From positions 62,001 through 126,000 of the forward strand of contig DASWNP010000040.1 of the NCBI GenBank assembly GCA_036399175.1: a stretch of DNA of 64,000 nucleotides, given 5' to 3'. The position numbers and the translations under genes were made by a program. Shown here piece after piece: positions 63,872 to 64,000 of the stretch. The number at the start of each line of letters is the position of its first letter. Position 1 is the stretch's first letter. The notes below the pieces were generated by a model that had not been told where the DNA came from, searched no databases, and was given only the letters and a program-made list of their open reading frames with translations. This DNA comes from DASWNP01 sp036399175 (lineage in GTDB: Bacteria; Acidobacteriota; Blastocatellia; Pyrinomonadales; Pyrinomonadaceae).

Positions 63872-64000
63872 CGGCGCGGCCTCGAAGCAGTAACGGCACG
63901 GCATCGGAAGATTTCGATGGCGGCGAGCAACGAGAGGCGCGGCTCGGCGCATCGTTGAGAGTAGAAACCTTTGAGAGCTTCCGATTGAGACGTGTTTGAA
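63872..64000. other. Window end, no gene seen
   Basis: The last 129 nt contain no convincing start of a further gene. Confidence 0.5.

Overview
This is a gene-dense, high-GC bacterial window with no rRNA, tRNA, insertion sequence, phage or CRISPR array that I could see. Complex I genes in nuoABCDEFGHJKLMN order, a bifunctional homocysteine methyltransferase/MTHFR, large secreted proteins with TIGR03437-like, lamin-tail and Pro-Thr-Ser linker segments, a CusF-SCO1 fusion and frequent GTG/TTG starts suggest Acidobacteriota, probably class Blastocatellia. That assignment is an inference from gene content.

Layout. 0.1-3.6 kb: a circularly permuted ATP-grasp enzyme, a PilZ protein, an unknown protein and a carboxylate-amine ligase; a glutamine-amidotransferase-like protein (6.6-7.6 kb) may belong with them. 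3.7-6.5 kb: molybdate transporter modC/modB with divergent modA. 8.2-26 kb (minus strand): a complex I operon that lacks nuoI and carries three unrelated insertions: a TonB-like protein (between nuoC and nuoD), a secreted protein plus a HicB-like protein (between nuoF and nuoG) and a TlpA-like thioredoxin (between nuoM and nuoN). 26-28.4 kb: a Pro-rich protein, thiS and thiG. 28.4-34.9 kb: a 1324-residue secreted beta-propeller/lamin-tail protein and the methyltransferase/MTHFR gene behind a SAM-II riboswitch. 35-41 kb: an S9 peptidase, mutM and a sugar-phosphate mutase/nucleotidyltransferase pair. 41.2-45.6 kb: a DUF4231-like membrane protein with a dnaX-type frameshift signal, then a sulfatase-like/methyltransferase/mini-membrane-protein cluster. 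45.9-49.9 kb: thiolase, a membrane protein, 3-hydroxybutyryl-CoA dehydrogenase and a TPR protein. 50-58 kb: yceD-rpmF-plsX-fabH-fabD-acpP-fabF, then etfBA. 58-64 kb: SCO1-like protein, response regulator, folD, coaE and a peptide-binding lipoprotein.

Two signals stand out. First, about 26 intergenic spacers are filled by elements built from short tandem units (mostly 7 bp, about a dozen different unit sequences), arranged as unit repeats, a loop, and reverse-complement unit repeats. In the TCGTAAA class the loop core is conserved and occurs in both orientations, including one exact 29-nt inverted match between two distant elements. Second, the DUF4231-like gene has an internal Shine-Dalgarno-like GGAGG, an in-frame A_AAA_AAG heptamer and, 8 nt downstream, a perfect 8-bp hairpin. 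These lead into an open -1 frame that has no start codon of its own and encodes a Cys-rich domain. Together these predict programmed -1 frameshifting. A SAM-II aptamer followed by an intrinsic terminator whose loop is complementary to the aptamer pseudoknot strand is a third notable feature.

All calls come from reading the sequence by eye. Family names rest on motif recognition, not database searches.
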